A DNA stretch of 11,373 bases from Acidobacteriota bacterium (GCA_030609975.1 JAUWSR010000093.1:1-11373); one strand, 5' to 3'. Shown: positions 1 through 7,112, counted from the first letter of the stretch. The notes: generated by a model from the letters alone, not told the origin. Numbers and translations are program-made.

Positions 1-2402
1 ATCCGTTTTAATTCCAGCGCTTTCTGCTTGACCTGATCTTCGGGCAGATCGCGCGGTGCCTCGAACCGATCACGGATCTTGCCATTAACCTGGACCACGA
101 TCGTGACTTTCTCTTCCCTGGCCAGAGCCGCATCAGCCTCAGGCCAGGCGCTCAGGGAAGCCAAGGATTCAAATCCCATCCTCTCCCTCAGTTCTTCGCT
201 GAGGAAAGGGGCAAAAGGGGAAAGTAGAAGCAGGAGCGTTCCCATGGCTTCTCTCATCAGCCTACGGCCTACTGGATCCGTCTTCAAGGCTTCGCTATCT
301 TTTTTCAGCTGGTTGAAAAACTCCATAAGCGAGCTGACCGCTGTATTCAGATGGTACCGTTTTTCAATATCATCGGTAACTTTTTTGATGGTTTGGTGCA
401 TTTTGACCAAGAGGGGGGCCGGACTTTCCGCAGTCGAATCGGCAGGGATTTCATCCGATGGGGCGAACACGTCTGTATTCTTCTGAAAAAACCTCCAAAG
501 CCGATTTAGAAAGCGATAGGTACCTTCAATGCCTTTGTCATCCCAATCAAATTCCTTCTCCGGAGGAGATGCAAACAGCATGAACAATCGCAGGGCATCA
601 GAACCGTACTGTGCGATCATCTCGTCCGGATCAACAACATTGCCCTTGGACTTGGACATTTTCACCCCGTCCTTGATCACCATACCTTGAGGCAGATAAT
701 GTGGAAACGGTTCATCGATCTCAGTCAGGCCCAGGTCCCGCAGGATTTTGCAGAAGAAGCGCGCATAGATCAGGTGGAGGATGGCATGTTCGACACCTCC
801 GACATAGATGTTGACCGGCATCCAGTGTCGAACAGGTTCGGACAGGAACGGGAGCTCCATTGCTTGAGGAGAGCAGTAACGAAAATAATACCACGACGAG
901 TCGAAGAAGGTATCCATGGTATCGGTTTCTCGTCGAGCCTCGCCTTGGCATTGGGGACAGGTCGTATTCACAAAGCTTTCAGAGGTCTCCAGCGGAGATC
1001 CCTCCTCTCCCCGAAACTCCACCTCTTCAGGCAGAGTCACAGGCAGGTCATCATAAGGAACCGCCACAACTCCACAGCTATCACAGTAGATGACCGGAAT
1101 GGGGGTTCCCCAATATCTTTGGCGGGAAATACCCCAGTCGCGCAGTCGGTAAAGAGTCTGCTCCCAACCGAATTTTTTTTCCTGGGCATACGCCGCCATC
1201 TGTGTCATCGCCTCCTGCGATTTTAAGCCGGAGAAGGGACCGGAATTGACCACCGTTCCATAGGCTTCGAACAATCCGGTCCTTTTTTCCTCAGGGGTTT
1301 CTTCAGTAGGAACGATGACCTCCTGGATAACCAATCCATACTTTTGCGCGAATTCAAAGTCTCTTTGGTCATGAGCGGGCACCGCCATGATGGCTCCGGT
1401 TCCATATTCCATGAGGACATAATTGGCCACCCAGACAGGCATCTCTTGTTGCGTAAAAGGATTGATGGCTTTTTTACCGGTATCGATGCCTTCCTTCTCC
1501 AACTCGCCCGGTTCACTTCGTTGGTTAAGGTCGGCGGAACGCTTTGTGATCCAGGATCTTATCTTTTCCCGGTCGGCCGCCTCGGTGACTAAACGGTCGG
1601 TAAGGGGATGTTCCGGTGAAAGCACCATAAAGGTGGCGCCATAAATGGTGTCGATCCGTGTCGTGAAAACCTCGATGCCGCCCTCAAGCTCAGCCAAGGG
1701 GAAGGTCACCTGAGCTCCGGTGCTCCTCCCGATCCAGTTTTTTTGCATGGTAAGCACATGTTCCGGCCATTTCTGGAGCTGATCCAAGCCGTCCAGGAGT
1801 TCTTGGGCATAATCCGTGATCTTGAGATACCACTGCTCCATCTTCTTGAAGCCGACACTGGAATCACAACGCCAGCACAGATCATTGATCACCTGTTCAT
1901 TGGCCAGAACCGTTTGGCAATGAGGGCACCAGTTGACAACGCTCTCTTTGCGAAAGGCCAGGCCCTTTTCGTAAAGTTTTAAAAAGATCCACTGATTCCA
2001 CTTGTAGTAATCGGGAAGGCAGGTGTTCACCTCCCGAGTCCAGTCATAGCTAAGCCCGAGCTTTTTAAGCTGGCTTTTCATGTTCTCGATATTGTCGAGA
2101 GTCCACTTGCGAGGATGCACCCCTTGTTCGATGGCCGCGTTCTCGGCCGGCATTCCAAAAGCGTCCCAGCCGATAGGATGAAGGACGTTGTATCCTTTCA
2201 TGATCTTAAACCGTGCGATCACATCCACGATCGAATAATTCCTCACATGTCCCATATGGATACGGCCGGAGGGATAAGGATACATCTCCAGACAATAATA
2301 CTTCGTTTTCACAGCATCTTCCTGGACGGTAAAGACCTCTCTATCCGTCCAGATACGCTGCCACTTTTCTTCGATTCTCCGAAAATCGTATGCTTCCGTC
2401 AT
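1..2402 (-). CDS. leuS: Leucyl-tRNA synthetase, C-terminus cut by window edge
   Basis: Cytoplasmic class I aminoacyl-tRNA synthetase that charges tRNA-Leu with leucine. My reading of the minus strand gives 800 uninterrupted codons from the ATG at 2402 to the window edge. The E. coli enzyme has about 860 residues, so only the tail of the C-terminal domain is missing. The class I signatures are both present: HMGH at residues 49-52, after YPSGRI, and KMSKS at 581-585. The CP1 editing domain is intact, with TTRIDT at 247-252 and the editing aspartate in AHDQRD at about residue 345, close to E. coli numbering. Two cysteine sets look like the zinc modules of bacterial LeuRS: C159/C162/C176/C179 and C440/C443/C482/C485. 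The N-terminus (MTEAYDF, then EEKWQ) matches the family, which supports this start although no good Shine-Dalgarno precedes it. A consensus promoter lies just upstream. It is transcribed divergently from the gene at 2579. Confidence 0.98.
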   Translation of the reverse strand, partial: MTEAYDFRRIEEKWQRIWTDREVFTVQEDAVKTKYYCLEMYPYPSGRIHMGHVRNYSIVDVIARFKIMKGYNVLHPIGWDAFGMPAENAAIEQGVHPRKWTLDNIENMKSQLKKLGLSYDWTREVNTCLPDYYKWNQWIFLKLYEKGLAFRKESVVNWCPHCQTVLANEQVINDLCWRCDSSVGFKKMEQWYLKITDYAQELLDGLDQLQKWPEHVLTMQKNWIGRSTGAQVTFPLAELEGGIEVFTTRIDTIYGATFMVLSPEHPLTDRLVTEAADREKIRSWITKRSADLNQRSEPGELEKEGIDTGKKAINPFTQQEMPVWVANYVLMEYGTGAIMAVPAHDQRDFEFAQKYGLVIQEVIVPTEETPEEKRTGLFEAYGTVVNSGPFSGLKSQEAMTQMAAYAQEKKFGWEQTLYRLRDWGISRQRYWGTPIPVIYCDSCGVVAVPYDDLPVTLPEEVEFRGEEGSPLETSESFVNTTCPQCQGEARRETDTMDTFFDSSWYYFRYCSPQAMELPFLSEPVRHWMPVNIYVGGVEHAILHLIYARFFCKILRDLGLTEIDEPFPHYLPQGMVIKDGVKMSKSKGNVVDPDEMIAQYGSDALRLFMLFASPPEKEFDWDDKGIEGTYRFLNRLWRFFQKNTDVFAPSDEIPADSTAESPAPLLVKMHQTIKKVTDDIEKRYHLNTAVSSLMEFFNQLKKDSEALKTDPVGRRLMREAMGTLLLLLSPFAPFLSEELRERMGFESLASLSAWPEADAALAREEKVTIVVQVNGKIRDRFEAPRDLPEDQVKQKALELKR

Positions 2403-2422
2403 ATTGATTGAACCAACCTCAT
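2399..2422 (-). promoter_or_regulatory. Possible 7-codon upstream ORF overlapping the leuS start
   Basis: Inside the predicted leuS leader, an ATG at 2422 opens the reading frame M-R-L-V-Q-S-I and then TGA. The TGA overlaps the leuS ATG in an ATGA arrangement, in a different frame. The predicted transcription start (about 2431) leaves only 9 nt before this ATG. leuS itself has no well-spaced Shine-Dalgarno, so translation of the small ORF with termination-reinitiation could deliver ribosomes to leuS. It has a single Leu codon (TTG), so it is not a classical leucine attenuator peptide. An ORF this short can arise by chance. Confidence 0.3.
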
Positions 2423-2437
2423 AAAATTCAATCCTAA

Positions 2438-2466
2438 ATATTAGGTGCATCCCCGCCAATTGTCAA
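2438..2466 (-). promoter_or_regulatory. Sigma70-type promoter of leuS
   Basis: On the minus strand, TTGACA (2466-2461) is followed by a 17-nt spacer and TAATAT (2443-2438). The -35 is a perfect match and the -10 matches at 5 of 6 positions, with optimal spacing. The transcript should start near 2431, giving leuS a leader of about 29 nt. Confidence 0.8.
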
Positions 2467-2543
2467 CTTTAAGCAAGAATCCCCAAATTAAAGCTAAACA
2501 ATCCGCCGCTGCCAGATCTCAGGTAGATTAATGCATCTTGAGG

Positions 2544-2572
2544 TTGGGATATTCTAAATGACATGATAAAAT
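2544..2572 (+). promoter_or_regulatory. Predicted promoter abutting the start codon of the gene at 2579
   Basis: TTGGGA (2544-2549), a 17-nt spacer and TAAAAT (2567-2572). Normal sigma70 geometry puts +1 at 2579, which is the A of the ATG. The only purine run before that ATG (AAAGG, 2573-2577) ends 1 nt from it, too close for a Shine-Dalgarno, and would not be transcribed. The -10 is good; the -35 matches consensus at 4 of 6 positions. Confidence 0.55.
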
Positions 2573-2578
2573 AAAGGT

Positions 2579-3157
2579 ATGCAGTTTTTCTTCGTACACG
2601 ACCACCGCCAGAATTTCCGGTTTTTCTCTTCAGAACCTCTGCACGATATCCCGGTGGAGTTCTCACGATGGAAAAAGCTGTGGACAACAGCCAAACAAAG
2701 GCTCCTGCTCCTACCTCCCAGAATCCTCAGACAGGAGCAGGCCTTCCAGAACATTGCTAAGCTCCAGGAGAAAAACATCTCCATACATTATGCTGAACAT
2801 TTGGGCGACAAAAAAATCCGCAGAAGATTTTTCTTCTACCTCCAGAAACAAAAAACCAAACATATCCTTCTGCTATCTGGAGAGACCATACTTTTACCTG
2901 TAAGTGGATTGCTGTCCTTGCTTCCCGGGCCTAATGTGTTTTTCGGAGTTTTGGCCTTGCTTTTGTACACACACTGGCAAGCGTTAAGGGGTATCCGGAG
3001 TCTTTCAAAAATGGAATACAATTTTTTGCCTTCCCGCCCTTTATCGGAATGGAACGATGTGCTAAGCGCTCAAAGACAATCCGAATACAAAGAGGTATTG
3101 GAAAGAATAGAGATCGCACATCATATCACCAACCTGACTAAGATTTTGTACAAATAA
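2579..3157 (+). CDS. Small membrane protein, possibly Mit_KHE1-like
   Basis: A 192-residue protein of unproven function. Residues 1-90 are basic and aromatic-rich with no signal peptide. A hydrophobic block at about residues 94-131 can form one long or two short membrane segments; it contains a Leu-Leu-Pro-Gly-Pro-Asn turn and ends in THWQALRG. The C-terminal third is polar and probably helical. The order hydrophobic stretch, Pro-Asn turn, then an aromatic 'HW-A-G' motif recalls the mitochondrial K+/H+ exchange-related family (PF10173), which has bacterial members, but I judge this by eye only. The gene stands alone, divergent from leuS, and is followed by a short hairpin. The ATG at 2579 has no usable Shine-Dalgarno, but a promoter is placed to give a leaderless transcript. 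I am confident the ORF is real and unsure of the family. Confidence 0.7.
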   Translation: MQFFFVHDHRQNFRFFSSEPLHDIPVEFSRWKKLWTTAKQRLLLLPPRILRQEQAFQNIAKLQEKNISIHYAEHLGDKKIRRRFFFYLQKQKTKHILLLSGETILLPVSGLLSLLPGPNVFFGVLALLLYTHWQALRGIRSLSKMEYNFLPSRPLSEWNDVLSAQRQSEYKEVLERIEIAHHITNLTKILYK

Positions 3158-3185
3158 TTTCAGAATTCTCCTGCCATAAACAATC

Positions 3186-3201
3186 CAGGGGAATTTCCCT
3201 G
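3186..3201 (+). terminator. Weak hairpin after the gene at 2579-3157
   Basis: CAGGG (3186-3190) and CCCTG (3197-3201) pair over a 6-nt loop. No U-run follows directly, only an AT-rich stretch a few bases later, so an intrinsic terminator is doubtful. It sits between the stop codon at 3157 and the next promoter at 3215, where a terminator would be expected. Confidence 0.25.
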
Positions 3202-3214
3202 ATCAAGTAAAAAT

Positions 3215-3243
3215 TTGACAAAGGCCGAGTTTTATTCTATCTA
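3215..3243 (+). promoter_or_regulatory. Predicted promoter just before the DUF948 gene
   Basis: A perfect TTGACA (3215-3220), a 17-nt spacer and a weak -10, TATCTA (3238-3243). The transcript would start near 3250, leaving about 3 nt before the ATG at 3253. No Shine-Dalgarno lies between them. The weak -10 makes the exact start uncertain. Confidence 0.5.
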
Positions 3244-3252
3244 TTAATTACA

Positions 3253-3624
3253 ATGTCGCTAACTCTGAACCAGTTCCTCTTCCTTATTCTGACTTTTGCG
3301 GCTGTGGTGGCCGGCGCCTTCCTGACAATGTTTTTAGCCCAACTGCGCAAAACCGCTAAAGAGGGAGAAAAGACTCTTATCGAGGTCCGGTCTCTGGTGA
3401 GCAATCTCAACGCCACCAACCGGCAGATCAACGAAAAGATCGAAAACCTGGGGGAAGTCGTGGAAGCCAGCAAAAAAGCTGCCGTGACCCTCTCAGAGGC
3501 CTCAATGCTGCTCTCCACTCGATTTATCCGCCCGGCATCCAAGTATTGGCCTATCCTGTTCCCGCTTTTCCGCCTGGGGTTGCGACTATTGAAAAAGAAA
3601 AAGGAGGTTAAAAATGGACGATAG
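3253..3624 (+). CDS. DUF948 / YtxG-like membrane-anchored protein
   Basis: A 123-residue protein. One N-terminal membrane segment (about residues 7-28) is followed by a charged helical region (about 30-95) that looks like a coiled coil, with short heptad-like runs such as NRQINEKIENL. A second hydrophobic patch (about 98-113) ends in a lysine-rich tail. This layout fits the DUF948 family (PF06103), whose biochemical role is unknown. The last 11 nt overlap the YtxH gene, so the two are surely co-transcribed and probably translationally coupled. In Bacillus subtilis a DUF948 protein (YtxG) is likewise followed by YtxH in a general-stress operon. The ATG at 3253 is the only reasonable start: no ATG, GTG or TTG precedes it in frame after the stop at 3208. 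It has no Shine-Dalgarno. Confidence 0.8.
   Translation: MSLTLNQFLFLILTFAAVVAGAFLTMFLAQLRKTAKEGEKTLIEVRSLVSNLNATNRQINEKIENLGEVVEASKKAAVTLSEASMLLSTRFIRPASKYWPILFPLFRLGLRLLKKKKEVKNGR
3601..3608 (+). promoter_or_regulatory. Strong Shine-Dalgarno for the YtxH gene
   Basis: AAGGAGGT is a near-perfect anti-16S match and its GGAGG core ends 6 nt before the ATG at 3614. It lies inside the last codons of the DUF948 gene. It shows that this organism uses canonical ribosome binding sites, in contrast to the genes here that lack one. Confidence 0.85.
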
Positions 3625-3937
3625 ATGTTCGACTGCTGTAGAAGTGACTCTCTCATTCCTGGTCGGTGCTGCTGCAGGCTTTGTATTGGGAGTGTTATTC
3701 GCTCCTGCCAGCGGATCTGATACCCGAAAAAAAATCGGGGACAGCGCCGTAAAAACAGGCGAAAAAGCCACGGAAAGCTACGACAAGATCGCCAAAGAGG
3801 CGGAAAAAGGCATTCAGATGGTCAAGGAAAAAACTACAGAAGGTGTCACGACCATCAAGGATTTCGTGGACAAAAAGAAAGACGAGATCGCCAAAAAAAT
3901 TCCGGCTCTCGCCAAAGAAGAGGAAGCCAAGTAACAA
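3614..3937 (+). CDS. ytxH: YtxH-domain membrane protein
   Basis: A 107-codon reading frame including the stop. A short N-terminus is followed by a glycine- and alanine-rich membrane segment at about residues 11-30, then the typical 'LFAPASGSDTRKKI' junction of the YtxH family (PF12732). The rest (about 35-106) is a lysine- and glutamate-rich amphipathic helix with repeated K-x-x-E patterns, resembling LEA-like or apolipoprotein-like stress proteins. Its molecular activity is unknown; YtxH proteins are linked to general stress and envelope functions. It overlaps the upstream DUF948 gene by 11 nt and has a strong Shine-Dalgarno, which fixes the start. Confidence 0.85.
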
Positions 3938-3988
3938 TCCTGTTCTAAGTTGCAGTTATCGTTCGGATTTTTACCGGGTTCTTTGTAG

Positions 3989-4009
3989 GGATCATTGTCT
4001 CAATGGTCC
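3989..4009 (+). terminator. 9-bp hairpin with 3-nt loop downstream of YtxH
   Basis: GGATCATTG (3989-3997) pairs with CAATGGTCC (4001-4009) over the loop TCT, with one G-U pair. It could mark the end of the YtxH transcript, but no U-tract follows, only mixed AT-rich sequence. It could instead be an RNA-stabilising stem or chance. Confidence 0.35.
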
Positions 4010-4103
4010 AACCATATTATTATATACGAATCTAAAAAACGCGATTTTCTAACGTTTAACGAAAACAAAATATGAATTTATATTATCCTGGATTTTTCAC
4101 GAG

Positions 4104-4129
4104 TTGACATTGGGATAGGTCAGTAAAAT
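4104..4129 (+). promoter_or_regulatory. Candidate eno promoter elements, spacing wrong
   Basis: A perfect TTGACA (4104-4109) and a good -10-like TAAAAT (4124-4129) are only 14 nt apart, shorter than the usual 16-18. Using TAAAAT would put +1 near 4136, after most of the Shine-Dalgarno AAGGAG (4131-4136). The real promoter may use one of these boxes with a poorer partner, or lie further upstream in the AT-rich stretch. Confidence 0.3.
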
Positions 4130-4142
4130 TAAGGAGTATTGA

Positions 4143-5435
4143 ATGGCAGCAAAAATCACAGAGATCAAGCCCCTAGAGATCCTCGATTCACGCGGCAACC
4201 CTACCCTGCGCACTCAGGTCCGTTTGGATTCCGGCACGACGGGGAAGGCTTCGGTCCCATCAGGAGCATCGACGGGAAAACGCGAAGCGCTGGAATTGAG
4301 AGACAGCGAACCCTCCCGTTACCTCGGTAAAGGTGTGCGCAAAGCTGTTGCCAACGTGACAGATATCATCGCCCCCCATGTGATAGGGATGGATGTCGCG
4401 GCCCAGGCAGAGATCGACCGAAAAATGCTCGAACTGGATGGCACCCCGTCCAAAAGCGAACTGGGCGCTAATGCCATCCTCTCCGTTTCCATGGCTGTTG
4501 CCGTTGCCGCGGCTGAAGATCAAGGGATGCCACTTTTTGACTATTTAGGCCAGCGGGATGGTTATATGCTGCCTGCTCCCATGTGCAATATTTTGAACGG
4601 CGGCGCTCACGCAGACAACAACGTTGATATCCAAGAATTCATGATCGTACCCACAGGAGCAAAGCGGTTCTCAGAAGCCATTCGTATGGCGGCCGAGGTT
4701 TTTCACCATCTTAAACAAACCCTCAAATCCAAAGGATACAACACCTCTGTTGGAGATGAAGGCGGTTTTGCTCCCAATCTGAAAGCCAATGAGGAAGCCT
4801 TGGATGTGATCATGACCAGTATCGAAAAAGCGGGATATCAGCCGGGAAAAGATATTTACCTGGCACTTGACGTGGCCGCCTCCGAATTCTATCAAGATAA
4901 GACTTATGTTTTTAAGAAATCGGACGGCTCTCGCAGAGATATCGATCAGATGGTCGCTTTTTACCAGACTCTTGTGGACGCCTACCCCATCATTTCCATC
5001 GAAGATGGATTCTCGGAAGACGATTGGGAAGGATGGAAAGTCCTCACTCAGGCTTTAGGGAAACGCATCCAGATCGTAGGAGACGATATCTTCGTGACCA
5101 ACCCAACGATCCTTAAGCGAGGCATCGATCAGGGGATAGGGAATGCCATCCTGATCAAGCTCAACCAGATTGGAACTCTGTCTGAAACCATCGAAACCAT
5201 CCGTTATGCCCACGCGCACGATTACGCGTGTGTGATCTCCCATCGTTCAGGAGAAACTTCGGATACCTTTATAGCCGATCTGAGCGTGGCCTTGAACACC
5301 GGTCAGATCAAAACCGGGTCTTTGAGCCGGAGTGACCGAGTGTCCAAGTACAATCGTCTCTTAGAGATCGAAGCCCTATTGACAGACCAGGCCCATTACG
5401 CCGGAGCCCAAGCATTTTCCAAGTATATCCGCTAA
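4143..5435 (+). CDS. eno: Enolase (phosphopyruvate hydratase)
   Basis: Cytoplasmic glycolytic enzyme that interconverts 2-phosphoglycerate and phosphoenolpyruvate. The 430 residues match the usual bacterial length. The N-terminal signature (EILDSRGNPT) and the substrate loop (VPSGASTG) are present. Catalytic residues are visible: H156 in GGAHADN, E206 in GDEGGF, K339 in LIKLNQ, H367-R368-S369 in SHRSGET, and K390 in GQIKTGS. The Mg2+ ligands are D243, E287 (SIEDGF) and D314 (GDD). Nothing suggests inactivity. The start is fixed by AAGGAG ending 6 nt before the ATG. Only 11 nt separate its stop from the mutase gene, so the two are probably co-transcribed. Confidence 0.99.
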   Translation: MAAKITEIKPLEILDSRGNPTLRTQVRLDSGTTGKASVPSGASTGKREALELRDSEPSRYLGKGVRKAVANVTDIIAPHVIGMDVAAQAEIDRKMLELDGTPSKSELGANAILSVSMAVAVAAAEDQGMPLFDYLGQRDGYMLPAPMCNILNGGAHADNNVDIQEFMIVPTGAKRFSEAIRMAAEVFHHLKQTLKSKGYNTSVGDEGGFAPNLKANEEALDVIMTSIEKAGYQPGKDIYLALDVAASEFYQDKTYVFKKSDGSRRDIDQMVAFYQTLVDAYPIISIEDGFSEDDWEGWKVLTQALGKRIQIVGDDIFVTNPTILKRGIDQGIGNAILIKLNQIGTLSETIETIRYAHAHDYACVISHRSGETSDTFIADLSVALNTGQIKTGSLSRSDRVSKYNRLLEIEALLTDQAHYAGAQAFSKYIR

Positions 5436-5446
5436 TTAGGCAGGGA

Positions 5447-7045
5447 ATGAGTAAAACCAGGAAAGATAAATTCACGACCCATTCCGGAAACGAAGTAAAA
5501 ACGATATACAGTCACGAAGACCGATCCGGCTTCGATCCCGCGCAAGACTTGGGAAAACCCGGAGAATTTCCCTTCACCCGTGGGATATATCCGAACATGT
5601 ACCGGGGAAAATTCTGGACCATGCGTCAGTATGCTGGATTTGGATCCGCTAAAGAGTCAAATCAAAGATACCGGTACCTCCTCGAACAAGGACAGACCGG
5701 ACTCAGTGTGGCCTTTGATCTACCTACGCAGCTAGGGCTGGATTCCGATCATCCTCAATCCCAGGGTGAAGTGGGCAAGGTGGGAGTGGCCATCGACACC
5801 ATTGAGGACATGGAGGATCTTTTTGCAGGCATCCCTCTGGATTCTGTGTCCGTATCTATGACTATTAACGCAACAGCTGCTGTTATCCTGGCAATGTATC
5901 TGGTTCTGGCGGAGCGGCGCGGCATTGCCTGGTCTCAATTGAATGGAACCATCCAAAACGATGTGCTCAAGGAATATGTTGCCCGGGGAACCTATATCTA
6001 TCCGCCGCAGCCTTCTCTCAGGATCATCACCGACATTCTGGGATTTTGTCACAAAGAAGTCCCGAATTGGAATACCATGAGCATCAGCGGTTACCATATC
6101 CGCGAAGCCGGCGCCACGGCTGTTCAAGAGCTTGCCTTCACGTTCGCCAACGCTCTAGCATATGTACAGGCCGCCCAGGAGACAGGCTTGGATGTAGACG
6201 CGTTCGCTCCGCGTCTCTCCTTTTTCCTGGCTTCCCATAATCATTTCCTGGAAGAGGTCGCTAAGTTCCGGGCCGCCCGCCGCATCTGGGCCAAGCTTAT
6301 GCGTGATCGCCTTGGGGCCACAGATCCCAAGTCGTGGAAATTTCGTTTCCACACTCAGACAAGCGGTATGACTTTAGTCGCACAGGAACCCGATAACAAT
6401 GTGGTTCGTGTTGCCCTGCAAGCGCTCGCCAGTATTTTGGGTGGGACCCAATCGCTCCACACAAATTCCCGTGATGAAGCGCTAGCCTTGCCCAGCGAAG
6501 AATCAGCGCATATCGCACTCCGCACCCAGCAGGTCATCGCTTATGAAAGTGGAGCGGCGGATACTGTCGACCCTCTTGGTGGGGCCTACTGCATAGAAAG
6601 CCTGACAGATCAGATCGAAGAACAGGTCATGTCTTACCTCCAGAAGATCCAAGACATGGGCGGTGCCCTCAAGGCCATCGACAAGGGCTTCATCCAGAAA
6701 GAGATCCAGGACAGCGCTTACGAATACCAAAAACAGATCGAAACAAAGGAACGGCTCATTGTGGGAGCGAACATATTGAATCAAGGTCAAGGAAAAACTC
6801 CCTTCGAACTTTATTATCCTCCGGAAATAATCGAGAAGGACCAGGTAGCTCATTTGTTTGATTTGAAGACATCCCGTGACAAGCAAACCGTCGACGAACG
6901 GCTCAACGCCTTGGGGACCGTTCTTCAGTCCGGGAAGAACGTAATGCCCGCCATTGTTGCTGCGGTGCGCATAAAAGCCACCTTGGGCGAAATCTCGGAT
7001 GTAATGCGAGATGTTTTCGGAACCTACACTGAAAATATCAACTGA
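5447..7045 (+). CDS. mcmA: Methylmalonyl-CoA mutase, catalytic (large) subunit
   Basis: Substrate-binding TIM-barrel subunit of the adenosylcobalamin-dependent mutase that interconverts (R)-methylmalonyl-CoA and succinyl-CoA in propionate metabolism. The 532 residues cover only the catalytic half. The C-terminal cobalamin-binding domain, with its DxHxxG motif, is absent, as in split mutases of archaea and many bacteria. By alignment from memory to the Propionibacterium enzyme, Y62 (in TMRQYAGF) corresponds to Y89, R180 (in VARGTYIYPP) to R207, and H217 (in SISGYH) to H244. The Tyr/Arg pair argues for methylmalonyl-CoA rather than isobutyryl-CoA (Phe/Gln) or 2-hydroxyisobutyryl-CoA (Ile) as substrate; ethylmalonyl-CoA is not excluded. 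The N-terminus is somewhat shorter than in relatives. No small subunit, epimerase or MeaB-type chaperone gene is nearby. TAGG (5437-5440) is a modest Shine-Dalgarno. Confidence 0.93.
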   Translation: MSKTRKDKFTTHSGNEVKTIYSHEDRSGFDPAQDLGKPGEFPFTRGIYPNMYRGKFWTMRQYAGFGSAKESNQRYRYLLEQGQTGLSVAFDLPTQLGLDSDHPQSQGEVGKVGVAIDTIEDMEDLFAGIPLDSVSVSMTINATAAVILAMYLVLAERRGIAWSQLNGTIQNDVLKEYVARGTYIYPPQPSLRIITDILGFCHKEVPNWNTMSISGYHIREAGATAVQELAFTFANALAYVQAAQETGLDVDAFAPRLSFFLASHNHFLEEVAKFRAARRIWAKLMRDRLGATDPKSWKFRFHTQTSGMTLVAQEPDNNVVRVALQALASILGGTQSLHTNSRDEALALPSEESAHIALRTQQVIAYESGAADTVDPLGGAYCIESLTDQIEEQVMSYLQKIQDMGGALKAIDKGFIQKEIQDSAYEYQKQIETKERLIVGANILNQGQGKTPFELYYPPEIIEKDQVAHLFDLKTSRDKQTVDERLNALGTVLQSGKNVMPAIVAAVRIKATLGEISDVMRDVFGTYTENIN

Positions 7046-7112
7046 ATAATCCAGGCCGGTTACTGAGAATATCTTTCTTTCTCCAGCGTCAGATGTACAG
7101 GAAGTTCTTTTG

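Larger units (their letters stand above)
3938..4142. other. AT-rich intergenic region before eno
   Basis: These 205 nt hold no convincing gene. They contain an imperfect hairpin (3989-4009), a strongly AT-rich stretch (about 4010-4090), a TTGACA (4104-4109), a TAAAAT (4124-4129) and the eno Shine-Dalgarno AAGGAG (4131-4136). The region probably contains the end of the YtxH transcript and the start of the eno transcript. Confidence 0.7.

Noticed and set aside
687..1226. 179-codon plus-strand reading frame inside leuS
   Set aside because: It is antisense to the zinc and catalytic regions of an intact leuS, and its translation has no recognisable domain. The same holds for the shorter plus-strand frames across 1-2400.
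2420..2422. ATG at 2422 as an upstream in-frame start of leuS
   Set aside because: It is 20 nt from the leuS ATG and therefore out of frame; it opens only the 7-codon ORF.
2573..2577. AAAGG as a Shine-Dalgarno for the gene at 2579
   Set aside because: It ends 1 nt before the ATG, far closer than the usual 5-9 nt.
7110..7112. TTG as the amidohydrolase start
   Set aside because: It precedes and overlaps the Shine-Dalgarno AAGGAG, which is ideally spaced for the ATG at 7125.
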